Shown piece after piece: positions 9,086-15,364 of a stretch of 35,692 nucleotides of DNA; position 1 is the first letter of the stretch, and each line of letters starts with the position of its first letter. Source of the DNA: Bacteroidota bacterium (GTDB taxonomy: Bacteria; Bacteroidota; Bacteroidia; Chitinophagales; LD1); NCBI GenBank assembly GCA_016722375.1, contig JADKJG010000014.1, forward strand, positions 1-35,692, read 5' to 3'. A model generated the notes under the pieces. It saw nothing but the letters and a program-made list of their open reading frames with translations, did not search any database and was not told the origin of the DNA. The position numbers were made by a program, and so were the translations under genes.

Positions 9086-9688
9086 TTGTCATTGCTAAAA
9101 GCAGAGTCATATAAAGAATTGGCGGATGAAGAATTGATTCACCGCTATCGCAACTCGCACCAAACAGCCTATGTTGGGGAGTTGTACCAGCGTTATACGC
9201 ATTTAGTCTTTGGTGTGTGCATCAAATACTATAAGAATGTGGCCGACGCTGAAGATGCCACGATGCAAATTTTTGAACATCTTATTAAGGAGCTAAAAAA
9301 ACACGACATCCAATCTTTTAAACCTTGGCTGCATGTGGTAGTGAAGAACCACTGCATGATGAGGTTTCGCAAGGAGGCCAGCGAAGGGAAAAAACAAGGA
9401 CAATGGGAAAAAGATACCCAAGGTGTTGTGGAATCTGGAGATACTGAGCATCTAAATGAGGTGGAGGATAAAGAGTTCATCTTGAAGCATTTGCATGATG
9501 GCATTGAAGAACTAAAGGAAGAGCAGCGGACTTGTATTGAGCTATTCTATATGAAGAACTGCAGCTATTCCGAAATAACGGCCATCACGGGATATAATAC
9601 CAAGGAAGTGAAGAGTCATATACAGAACGGCAAGCGAAACCTGAAAAACATTATCAATAAAAAAAATGACCGCCAACAAAAAGGATAA
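9086..9688 (+). CDS. ECF-type RNA polymerase sigma factor
   Basis: The 200-residue protein has the two-part layout of ECF sigma factors. Region 2 spans about residues 14-95 (LADEELIHRYR, LYQRYTHLVFGVCIKYYKN, ADAEDATMQIFEHL). Region 4 spans about residues 140-190 and has a helix-turn-helix (YSEITAITGYNTKEVKSHIQ). It would direct RNA polymerase to a small regulon. The start used is TTG at 9086, since no ATG lies in frame before the conserved ADEEL region; the exact start is uncertain. Its end overlaps the start of the next gene by 23 bp, so the two are translationally coupled. The downstream membrane protein is the likely anti-sigma partner. Confidence 0.88.
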   Translation: MSLLKAESYKELADEELIHRYRNSHQTAYVGELYQRYTHLVFGVCIKYYKNVADAEDATMQIFEHLIKELKKHDIQSFKPWLHVVVKNHCMMRFRKEASEGKKQGQWEKDTQGVVESGDTEHLNEVEDKEFILKHLHDGIEELKEEQRTCIELFYMKNCSYSEITAITGYNTKEVKSHIQNGKRNLKNIINKKNDRQQKG

Positions 9689-10772
9689 AATCATTCTTGT
9701 GGACAAAGGCGTTTTGACCGAAGATGCTTTGTTGGCCTATTTGCACAATGTGCTTTCTGCCGAAGAGAGATTGGAAGTCGAAAAAATATTGCAGGACGAT
9801 GTCTTTGCCAGAGAGGCGATGGACGGAATGTTGGCGGCTACAAGCAAAACCGAGGCCAGCTCTGCTCTATTATCCATTAATCAAAAAATCAGAAATAGAG
9901 TTGAAGGAAAACATAAAGGTGCCAAGCTGATTCAACTGCATTGGACGAACTTTGCTTGGGCTGCTGCAATTTTTGGTTTGATTTTTTGCCTCGGATATAT
10001 ATTGGTCCTCTATTATGATAATCGCCCCGATAGTATAGCGATGAAACAAAGCTCGACAGAACAAGAGCTTATCTCTGCACCGGTTGAGGTAGCAACCAAA
10101 GATACTGCAACCGTTGCGCAGGAACAGGAATCGAAAGCTCCGGCAGAAGTGAGTGCTCCAGAAGCGGTGGCAACTAAACTTCCGAATAGCGAAGCACAAG
10201 GGGCTGCCTCCAGTAAAAACAGCTCGACTGCTGAAAAGGTAGAGCCGCCCACCAAAGTGCTGCCCCTGCTGCCTCTCCAAGGCAATCAGGCACGAGAGGG
10301 CTTGGCGAAAGAGAAACAGGTAACGGCATCAGACGATAAATTTAAGACGGAGAACGGTGGAGGAGCCAATAGCATGGCATTGAGCAAGAGTGTGGAAGAT
10401 CGTGCCGGAGAAAATGAAAGCCTGAATCAGGTGACGGTGGAGTCGGCGATGAAGAGTTTTAATTCCGGTGATTATAAAACCGCCTCTGCACAGTTTGACA
10501 TCCTGCTCAAACAACAAGCCAACCAGCCGGATGCTTTATACTTCGGCGGGATCAGTGACTACATCAACGGAGATATAAAAAAGAGCGAAAAGAGCTTTGA
10601 TGTCCTGCTAAAAGACGGCACCCGTTTCTCCGAAGGCTCGAAATGGTACAAGGCCAATATCCTGCTAAAGAAAGGCAAGAAAGACGAAGCCAAAAAACTT
10701 CTTCAGGACTTGTCTGTCACCGGTGGCTCTTATAAAGAAAGAGCCAGTAAGAAACTGGGGGAGCTAGAATAA
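9666..10772 (+). CDS. membrane-anchored putative anti-sigma factor with TPR-like C-terminus
   Basis: The 368-residue product has a cytosolic N-terminal helical part (LLAYLHNVLSAEERLEVEKIL) like the anti-sigma domains of Bacteroidota; it lacks the zinc-binding Cys/His set. One transmembrane segment follows at about residues 96-118 (FAWAAAIFGLIFCLGYIL), then a long Ala/Glu/Lys/Pro-rich periplasmic linker (about 125-250). The last 115 residues resemble tetratricopeptide repeats (FNSGDYKTASAQFDILLKQ, DALYFGGISDYINGDIKKSEKSFDVLL). Overlap with the ECF sigma gene supports a sigma/anti-sigma pair. The function is inferred from context and topology, not from a recognised catalytic motif. Confidence 0.75.
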   Translation: MTANKKDKIILVDKGVLTEDALLAYLHNVLSAEERLEVEKILQDDVFAREAMDGMLAATSKTEASSALLSINQKIRNRVEGKHKGAKLIQLHWTNFAWAAAIFGLIFCLGYILVLYYDNRPDSIAMKQSSTEQELISAPVEVATKDTATVAQEQESKAPAEVSAPEAVATKLPNSEAQGAASSKNSSTAEKVEPPTKVLPLLPLQGNQAREGLAKEKQVTASDDKFKTENGGGANSMALSKSVEDRAGENESLNQVTVESAMKSFNSGDYKTASAQFDILLKQQANQPDALYFGGISDYINGDIKKSEKSFDVLLKDGTRFSEGSKWYKANILLKKGKKDEAKKLLQDLSVTGGSYKERASKKLGELE

Positions 10773-10831
10773 ACCGTCCATTCTTTTTTTATGGAGGCTA
10801 CACTTGCCTCTACGTCTTCTATTATTTTGCA

Positions 10832-10915
10832 TGTTTCTGCGGCGATCTTCCCTGTTTCTGTTGCAGACCAGACTGTTTCTCTCACACACTTAACTATTTC
10901 TAAAGCGGGGGAACA
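10832..10915 (+). repeat. short 21-bp-period array, core T(G/A)TTTCT
   Basis: The core occurs at 10832, 10853, 10874 and 10895, exactly 21 bp apart. The 14 bases between cores are not conserved. It lies only 29 bp before the next array, which has a different core and a phase shifted by 7 bp. Confidence 0.65.
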
Positions 10916-10943
10916 CCGGTGGAACGTTTTAATTAGATGCTGT

Positions 10944-11275
10944 GATTAAGATAGCCGCTGATTTGATTAAAACATCGAAAGGTATGATTAAGATAGCGGA
11001 TGGTATGATTAAGACAACAACCCCTTTGATCAAGATAGCGGAAGATATGATTAAGAATGCCGCGCTTATGATTAAGAAAGCGGCTGCCTTGATTAATATA
11101 GCGAATGACTTAATCAATATAGCGGCTACTATGATTAAGAATGCCGAAGATGTGATTGATTTAGCGGCTTCTTTAATCAATAATCCGGGGAAATTGATTA
11201 AGAATCGGGGGATTATTATTGATATTCGGGGGATTATGATTGATAATCCGGGGATTATTGTTGATAATCGTTTAT
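10944..11275 (+). repeat. 21-bp-period array, core GATTAAG
   Basis: About 16 units start at 10944, 10965, 10986, 11007, 11028, 11049, 11070, 11091 and onward in exact 21-bp steps to about 11275. Early units read like GATTAAGATAGCGGATGGTAT. Late ones drift to GATAATCCGGGGATT. The plus-strand frame from GTG at 10942 to 11292 stays open for 116 codons and encodes heptads such as MIKIADG, LIKIAED and LINIAND, with hydrophobic residues 4 and 3 apart as in a coiled coil. Several unit differences are synonymous (ATT/ATC, TTG/TTA, GCG/GCC), which would fit a translated peptide, but I see no ribosome-binding site or matching family. Confidence 0.85.
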
Positions 11276-11524
11276 GGCGAAGGTGTTTATGAGTATAGCG
11301 CCCAAATTAAATTATTTTATTACGTGAAACAGGTGATTATTGCCCTTGATGGTGTTTTGTTTGGCAAAATAATTTTTAGAGCAACCCCGCCCGTCCGGCC
11401 ATGCGGGCATCACCATCATGTTTTTGAAAGCCGAGTATATAATTAGAGGATGAATTGTAAACACCACCCACAATTTTTTACCTTCTGGCTGGCAGAAGTT
11501 ACGCTTCGCTAAACTTGCGCCAGC

Positions 11525-11698
11525 ATGGAAAAGCCTGAAATGCCCCTGTGCACCATCCATGACTCCATTGCCTGCCCGGTGGGCCAAGAGGGTTATGTAG
11601 CATTGGTAATCAAAGAGGAAATGATACGGCTTACAGGGATGTCACCCTCGCTCAAACCAGAGTTTTGGTGTCCGTCGAACATCAGCTTCAATGGCTGA
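11525..11698 (+). pseudogene. gene remnant with an IHDS motif, possibly from a mobile element
   Basis: A 57-residue frame from ATG at 11525 reads like the C-terminal end of a larger protein: PLCTIHDSIACPVGQEGYV, then IKEEMIRLTGMSPSLKPEFW. The phrase IHDS followed by a helical tail resembles motif C of single-subunit, phage-type polymerases, where the Asp is catalytic. That match is from memory and weak. No upstream part of such a gene is present; the array and hairpins come first. Likely a leftover of an integrated element next to the restriction locus. It could also be a real short protein. Confidence 0.35.
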
Positions 11699-11798
11699 AT
11701 CACCATTGCTTCTGAAAAACCAAAAAAGGATTTTTTTGTAGCCGCACCGACCAGAATAATAACTTTGAAACGAAACAAATTAAATAGGAGCATAGAAA

Positions 11799-13313
11799 AT
11801 GTTTGAACAGACCTTCAAAAACATAGACGACATACTGCACAAAGATGCCGGTTGTGGCAGTGAACTGGACTATGTAGAGCAGACTTCTTGGGTCTTGTTC
11901 CTCAAATATCTGGACGACTTGGAAAAGGACAAAGCCACCGCAGCAGAGCTAACAGGAAAAGACTACACCAATATCATTGCTAAAGAATATCAATGGAATG
12001 TATGGGCTGCACCCAAAGACAAGGAAGGCAAACTCGACCACCACAAAGCACTCGGAGGGGATGATTTGTTACTGTTTGTGGATAGCAAACTCTTTCCCTA
12101 CCTCAAAAAATTTAAAGCCGATGCCGAAAGCGCCGACACCATTGAATATAAAATCGGGGAGATTTTCAGCGAACTGAAAAACCGCATACAAAGCGGCTAC
12201 AATCTGCGGGAGGTCATTAACCGCATTGACGAACTGCGTTTCAGAACCCATGCCGAAAAGCACGAAATGAGCCACCTCTATGAGGACAAGATTAAAAACA
12301 TGGGCAATGCCGGGCGCAACGGTGGAGAATATTACACCCCTCGCCCGCTGATTAAAACCATTATAAAAGTAGTGGCACCCGAAATAGGGCAGACCATTTA
12401 TGATGGTGCCGTGGGCTTCTTGTGCGAAGCCTTTGATTATTTAATGCACAGCAAAGACCTCCCCCCGACCTCCGAAGGTGAGGGAGGAACAGCCAAAACC
12501 AAAAGCGGCCTGACCACTAAAGATGTAGCCACCTTACAGAAAAAAACTTTTTACGGCAAAGAGAAAAAATCATTGGCCTATATCATTGGCACCATGAATA
12601 TGATTTTGCACGGAGTGGAAGCACCTAACATTGTGCATACCAACACCCTTGCCGAAAACCTTGCCGACATACAGGAAAAAGACCGCTATGATATTGTGTT
12701 GGCCAATCCACCTTTTGGCGGAAAAGAAAGAGCCGAAGTGCAGCAAAACTTCCCGATAAAGACGGGCGAAACCGCCTCTTTGTTTTTGCAGCACTTCATC
12801 AAGATTATGAAAGCAGGCGGCAAAGCAGGAGTGGTGATTAAGAACACTTTTTTGAGCAATACCGACAATGCCTCGGTGGCCCTGCGCAAGCAATTGCTCG
12901 ATAGCTGCAACCTGCATACCGTGTTAGATTTGCCGGGAGGCACCTTTACCGGTGCCGGTGTAAAAACCGTGGTCTTGTTTTTTGAAAAAGGAAGCCCCAC
13001 CAAAAAGGTTTGGTATTACCAACTGAACTTGGATAGAAACCTTGGCAAAACAAATCCGCTGAACGAAAACGATTTGGCAGACTTTGTTGCCTTGCAGAAA
13101 ACAAAGGGCGAAAGCGAAAACTCCTGGACATTGGATGTAAGCGATATTAGTAAGGGCGTATCGCATACGCCCAGTGTATATGACCTCAGCGCCAAAAACC
13201 CCAACAAAAAAGAAGAAGCCGCCCTGCGCCAACCGCAGCAAATATTAGAAGAAATGAAAGCCTTAGACGAAGAAAGTGCCGATATTCTAAACTCAATTTT
13301 GGAACTGATATGA
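11799..13313 (+). CDS. hsdM: type I restriction-modification DNA methyltransferase subunit M
   Basis: The 504-residue protein starts MFEQTFKNIDDILHKDAG, the usual HsdM N-terminal helical domain, and has the N6-adenine methyltransferase domain with the catalytic NPPF at residues 303-306. It would methylate the adenine chosen by HsdS. Oddities: (a) SAM-binding motif I, canonically D-x-A-x-G-x-x-G-F-L, reads DGAVGFL at residues 202-208, so three residues seem deleted. (b) An extra LPPTSEGEGG segment lies over a palindrome at 12458-12487. (c) An extra GVSHTP segment is encoded by a REP hairpin at 13154-13172. An AGGAG lies 13 bases before the ATG. The stop overlaps the hsdS start (ATGA at 13310). 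Methylation activity is doubtful if the motif I gap is real. Confidence 0.92.
   Translation: MFEQTFKNIDDILHKDAGCGSELDYVEQTSWVLFLKYLDDLEKDKATAAELTGKDYTNIIAKEYQWNVWAAPKDKEGKLDHHKALGGDDLLLFVDSKLFPYLKKFKADAESADTIEYKIGEIFSELKNRIQSGYNLREVINRIDELRFRTHAEKHEMSHLYEDKIKNMGNAGRNGGEYYTPRPLIKTIIKVVAPEIGQTIYDGAVGFLCEAFDYLMHSKDLPPTSEGEGGTAKTKSGLTTKDVATLQKKTFYGKEKKSLAYIIGTMNMILHGVEAPNIVHTNTLAENLADIQEKDRYDIVLANPPFGGKERAEVQQNFPIKTGETASLFLQHFIKIMKAGGKAGVVIKNTFLSNTDNASVALRKQLLDSCNLHTVLDLPGGTFTGAGVKTVVLFFEKGSPTKKVWYYQLNLDRNLGKTNPLNENDLADFVALQKTKGESENSWTLDVSDISKGVSHTPSVYDLSAKNPNKKEEAALRQPQQILEEMKALDEESADILNSILELI
12458..12487. repeat. palindromic insertion inside hsdM
   Basis: CCTCCC (12458-12463) pairs with GGGAGG (12482-12487), and inside it ACCT pairs with AGGT around a CCGA loop. 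The codons give LPPTSEGEGG between YLMHSKD and the conserved TKDVATLQKKTFYG block, where related HsdM proteins are shorter (from memory). This looks like an in-frame REP-type insertion of a family different from the GGGCGTAT one. Confidence 0.55.
13154..13172. repeat. REP hairpin inside hsdM (GGGCGTAT-N3-ATACGCCC)
   Basis: A perfect 8-bp stem with a CGC loop. It lies in frame and encodes GVSHTP between WTLDVSDISK and YDLSAKNPNK, two blocks that are normally almost adjacent in this HsdM subfamily. It is the same palindrome as those in and before the RAYT gene 1.4-2 kb downstream. Confidence 0.8.
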
Positions 13314-13480
13314 ACATTCGACAAGCTCAGTTACCGAAAGGCGACGCCCAGAGTTTACCGAAGGGTTGGGAAATAAAAAAGTTGGGGGAGCTAAGCAAAA
13401 AAAAAGATGCTATAGTTTCTGGACCATTTGGCTCTAATCTAAAGGTTTCAGATTATAAGACTAAGGTATTCCAATATTAA
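13310..13480 (+). CDS. hsdS: type I restriction specificity subunit S, N-terminal fragment (frameshifted)
   Basis: The frame starts with the ATG of the ATGA overlap with hsdM and gives 56 residues: a short leader, then the typical entry LPKGWEIKKLGEL and GPFGSNLKVSDYKTK, before a TAA at 13478. Restoring one G at about 13464-13466 gives DYKTKGIPILRLQNIGKG and runs on into the next ORF. The leader is encoded by TTCGACAAGCTCAG (13317-13330) and a duplicated TTACCGAA segment, so the start of the gene has taken up repeat DNA. A run of nine A (13397-13405) lies inside the fragment but is not the frameshift site. Without correction no full target-recognition protein is made. Confidence 0.8.
   Translation: MNIRQAQLPKGDAQSLPKGWEIKKLGELSKKKDAIVSGPFGSNLKVSDYKTKVFQY
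13317..13330. repeat. TTCGACAAGCTCAG motif at the hsdS start
   Basis: This 14-mer followed by an imperfect TTACCGAA duplication (about 13331-13364) forms the first codons of hsdS. I recall the same word as a dispersed repeat in Bacteroidota genomes, but that cannot be checked here. No second copy was seen in the window. Confidence 0.3.
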
Positions 13481-13482
13481 GG

Positions 13483-14562
13483 TTGCAGAATATTGGGAAA
13501 GGCTATTTTATAGATAAGGACATTAAATACATAAGTGAAGCCAAAGCTGAAGAATTAAAATATCATTCTTTTGTTGCAGGAGATATCGCCTTAGCCAAAT
13601 TAGGAATACCTGTTGGTAAAACTTGTATTATCCCGAATGAATTTTCAAATGGAATAATAGTTGCAGATGTTGTTAGGATAAGACCAGATAAGAGTATAGT
13701 TGATTTTAAATTTCTTGAGTATTTTTTGAATACGGACGTGTCTGTTGCTCAATTATCTGGGAATATTTCTGGTGCAACGAGACCAAGAGTAAATTTGTCT
13801 GACGTTAGAGATATTGAATTAAATCTTCCCCCGCTCCCCGAGCAACAACGCATTGTAGCCATATTAGATGAAGCCTTTGCCGCCATAGCCAAGGCAAAAG
13901 CCAATGCTGAACAAAACCTACAAAACGCCAAAGAACTTTTTGAAGGTTATTTGCAAGGGGTGTTTGAGAAGAAGGGCGAGGGTTGGGAGGAGAAGACGAT
14001 TGATAAAGTATGTTCCGAGATTTTTGCAGGTGGTGATGCCCCCAAAGATAATTATTCAGAAGAAAAAACAGAAAAGTATACAATTCCAATTTATGCAAAT
14101 GCTGTAAAAAATAGAGGTTTGTATGGTTATACCGATTTTGCAAGAGTTACAAAACCATCAATAACAATAGCAGCAAGAGGAAGTGGAACTGGACATACGG
14201 AATTAAGAAGCGAAGCGTATTCACCAATAGTGCGTTTAATTGTTTTAATTCCAAATACAGAAATAGTCACTTTAGAATTTTTGAAATACAAAATAGATAC
14301 ATTAGATATTTTAAGAAGTGGAAGTGCAATTCCACAGCTTACAGTTCCTATGATAAAGGAATATAAAATTCCAATTCTAACTTTAGAAGCACAACAAGCC
14401 ATTGTTCAAAAATTAGATGCCCTGAATGCCGAAACAAAAAAACTCGAAACCATCTACCAACAAAAAATAAATGATTTGGAAGAGTTGAAAAAGAGTGTGT
14501 TGCAAAAGGCGTTTGCCGGAGAATTAAAAAGCGTAGGGGTAGAATTGAAAACGGCGGGATAA
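13483..14562 (+). CDS. hsdS: type I restriction specificity subunit S, main part (frameshifted)
   Basis: This frame holds most of HsdS. The rest of target-recognition domain 1 ends with LSDVRDIELNLPPLPEQQRIV. The first conserved coiled-coil spacer is LDEAFAAIAKAKANAEQN. Domain 2 (about residues 165-305) follows, and then the second spacer (LEAQQAIVQKLDALNAETKKLETIYQQKINDLEELKKSVL). HsdS binds the split DNA target and guides HsdM and HsdR. The nominal TTG start at 13483 is not a true start; the frame opens upstream at the frameshift and should be joined to 13310-13480. The joined protein would be about 417 residues, normal for the family. The gene lies directly after hsdM and 58 bp before the RAYT gene. 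Confidence 0.85.
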   Translation: MQNIGKGYFIDKDIKYISEAKAEELKYHSFVAGDIALAKLGIPVGKTCIIPNEFSNGIIVADVVRIRPDKSIVDFKFLEYFLNTDVSVAQLSGNISGATRPRVNLSDVRDIELNLPPLPEQQRIVAILDEAFAAIAKAKANAEQNLQNAKELFEGYLQGVFEKKGEGWEEKTIDKVCSEIFAGGDAPKDNYSEEKTEKYTIPIYANAVKNRGLYGYTDFARVTKPSITIAARGSGTGHTELRSEAYSPIVRLIVLIPNTEIVTLEFLKYKIDTLDILRSGSAIPQLTVPMIKEYKIPILTLEAQQAIVQKLDALNAETKKLETIYQQKINDLEELKKSVLQKAFAGELKSVGVELKTAG

Positions 14563-14569
14563 ATTGGGA

Positions 14570-14588
14570 GGGCGTATGCTATACGCCC
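14570..14588. repeat. REP hairpin before the RAYT gene
   Basis: GGGCGTAT-GCT-ATACGCCC, a perfect 8-bp stem with a 3-nt loop, lies 7 bp after the hsdS stop and 32 bp before the RAYT start. In a transcript it would form a hairpin between hsdS and the transposase gene. Confidence 0.85.
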
Positions 14589-14620
14589 CAACCACGCACC
14601 CAACGAATGAAAAAACAAAA

Positions 14621-15364
14621 ATGCCGTTCAATCCAAACATCCACCACCGCAGGTCCATCCGATTAAAAGGATATGATTATTCGCAGGCGGGTTTATATTT
14701 CATAACGATATGTTGTGCGGATAGGGCCTGTTTGTTTGGGAAAATTGAAAATGGTGAAATGGTATTGAATGAATTTGGAAACATTGCATCAAACGAATGG
14801 ATGAAAACGCCCCAATTGCGACCACAAATTGAAATGGATGTATTTATTATAATGCCCAATCACATGCACGCCATAATTGCCATTAATGATACCGGTCGGG
14901 ACGCATTGCATACGCCCAATGAAAATGCGAACGACGTTGGTCGGAACGTATTGCATACGCCCAATGATGACAATACACCCGACGATAATGCAAACGATGT
15001 TGGTAGGGGCGTATTGCATACGCCCAATGATGAAAATAAACCCGATGACAATGCAAATGAAAAACAGGGCGTATGCAATATGTCGAATGACAATACAAAT
15101 GAAATACAGGGCGTATGCAATACGCCCCTACGGTCGCCATCCAACACCGTTGGGGCGATTATTCGGGGATATAAATCATCGGTAACCAAACAAATAAATG
15201 CATTGGGCGGTCATGGAAATGGCGCATTGGATTCGCCCATGCCATTGTGGCAACGCAATTATCACGAACACATTATCCGAAATGAAAAATCGTATCAAAC
15301 CATTGCCCAATACATTATAAACAATCCGGCAAAATGGGCGGATGATAAATTCTATAAACAATGA
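14621..15364 (+). CDS. REP-associated tyrosine transposase (RAYT), Y1/IS200-like
   Basis: The product starts MPFNPNIHHRRSIRLKGYDYSQAGLYFITICC. It has the HUH motif MPNHMHAI, the segment IRGYKSSVTKQIN with the candidate catalytic Tyr, and the RAYT C-terminus LWQRNYHEHIIRNEKSY...YIINNPAKW. These single-strand transposases process REP hairpins. Between the HUH motif and the Tyr helix lies an insertion of about 80 residues made of LHTPND/DNAND-like repeats, whose DNA carries several copies of the GGGCGTAT hairpin. I chose ATG 14621 over the in-frame TTG at 14564 because homology starts there and the earlier codons cross the hairpin. The stop overlaps the hsdR start (ATGA at 15361), so the gene is embedded in the hsd operon. 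Confidence 0.85.
   Translation: MPFNPNIHHRRSIRLKGYDYSQAGLYFITICCADRACLFGKIENGEMVLNEFGNIASNEWMKTPQLRPQIEMDVFIIMPNHMHAIIAINDTGRDALHTPNENANDVGRNVLHTPNDDNTPDDNANDVGRGVLHTPNDENKPDDNANEKQGVCNMSNDNTNEIQGVCNTPLRSPSNTVGAIIRGYKSSVTKQINALGGHGNGALDSPMPLWQRNYHEHIIRNEKSYQTIAQYIINNPAKWADDKFYKQ
14898..15127. repeat. cluster of REP palindromes within the RAYT coding region
   Basis: Five copies of the hairpin family lie here: degenerate at about 14898-14917, degenerate at about 14943-14962, perfect at 15007-15025 (TGC loop), half-degenerate at 15067-15085, and perfect at 15109-15127 (GCA loop). The bases between them (AATGA, GACAATGCAAA-like words) are also repeated. All units keep the reading frame open. The first three are read as (G/N)xLHTP and the last two as QGVCN. 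Confidence 0.8.

Larger units (their letters stand above)
10773..11524. other. intergenic region with two 21-bp arrays and small hairpins
   Basis: There is no confident gene here. The stretch contains a four-unit TGTTTCT array (10832-10915), the long GATTAAG array (10944-11275), and two short hairpins: GCCCG-N10-CGGGC at 11389-11408 and CTTCTG-N5-CAGAAG at 11482-11498. The second hairpin sits just before the gene remnant at 11525. The open frame across the long array may be a byproduct of the 21-bp period or a real small protein (see the array). Confidence 0.6.

Noticed and set aside
13397..13405. A9 tract in hsdS as the cause of phase variation
   Set aside because: The frame is the expected one on both sides of the run; the shift lies about 60 bp downstream. 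It could still be a mutable site.
14564..14620. TTG start of the RAYT at 14564
   Set aside because: These codons read through the REP hairpin and have no family similarity; ATG 14621 begins the conserved region.
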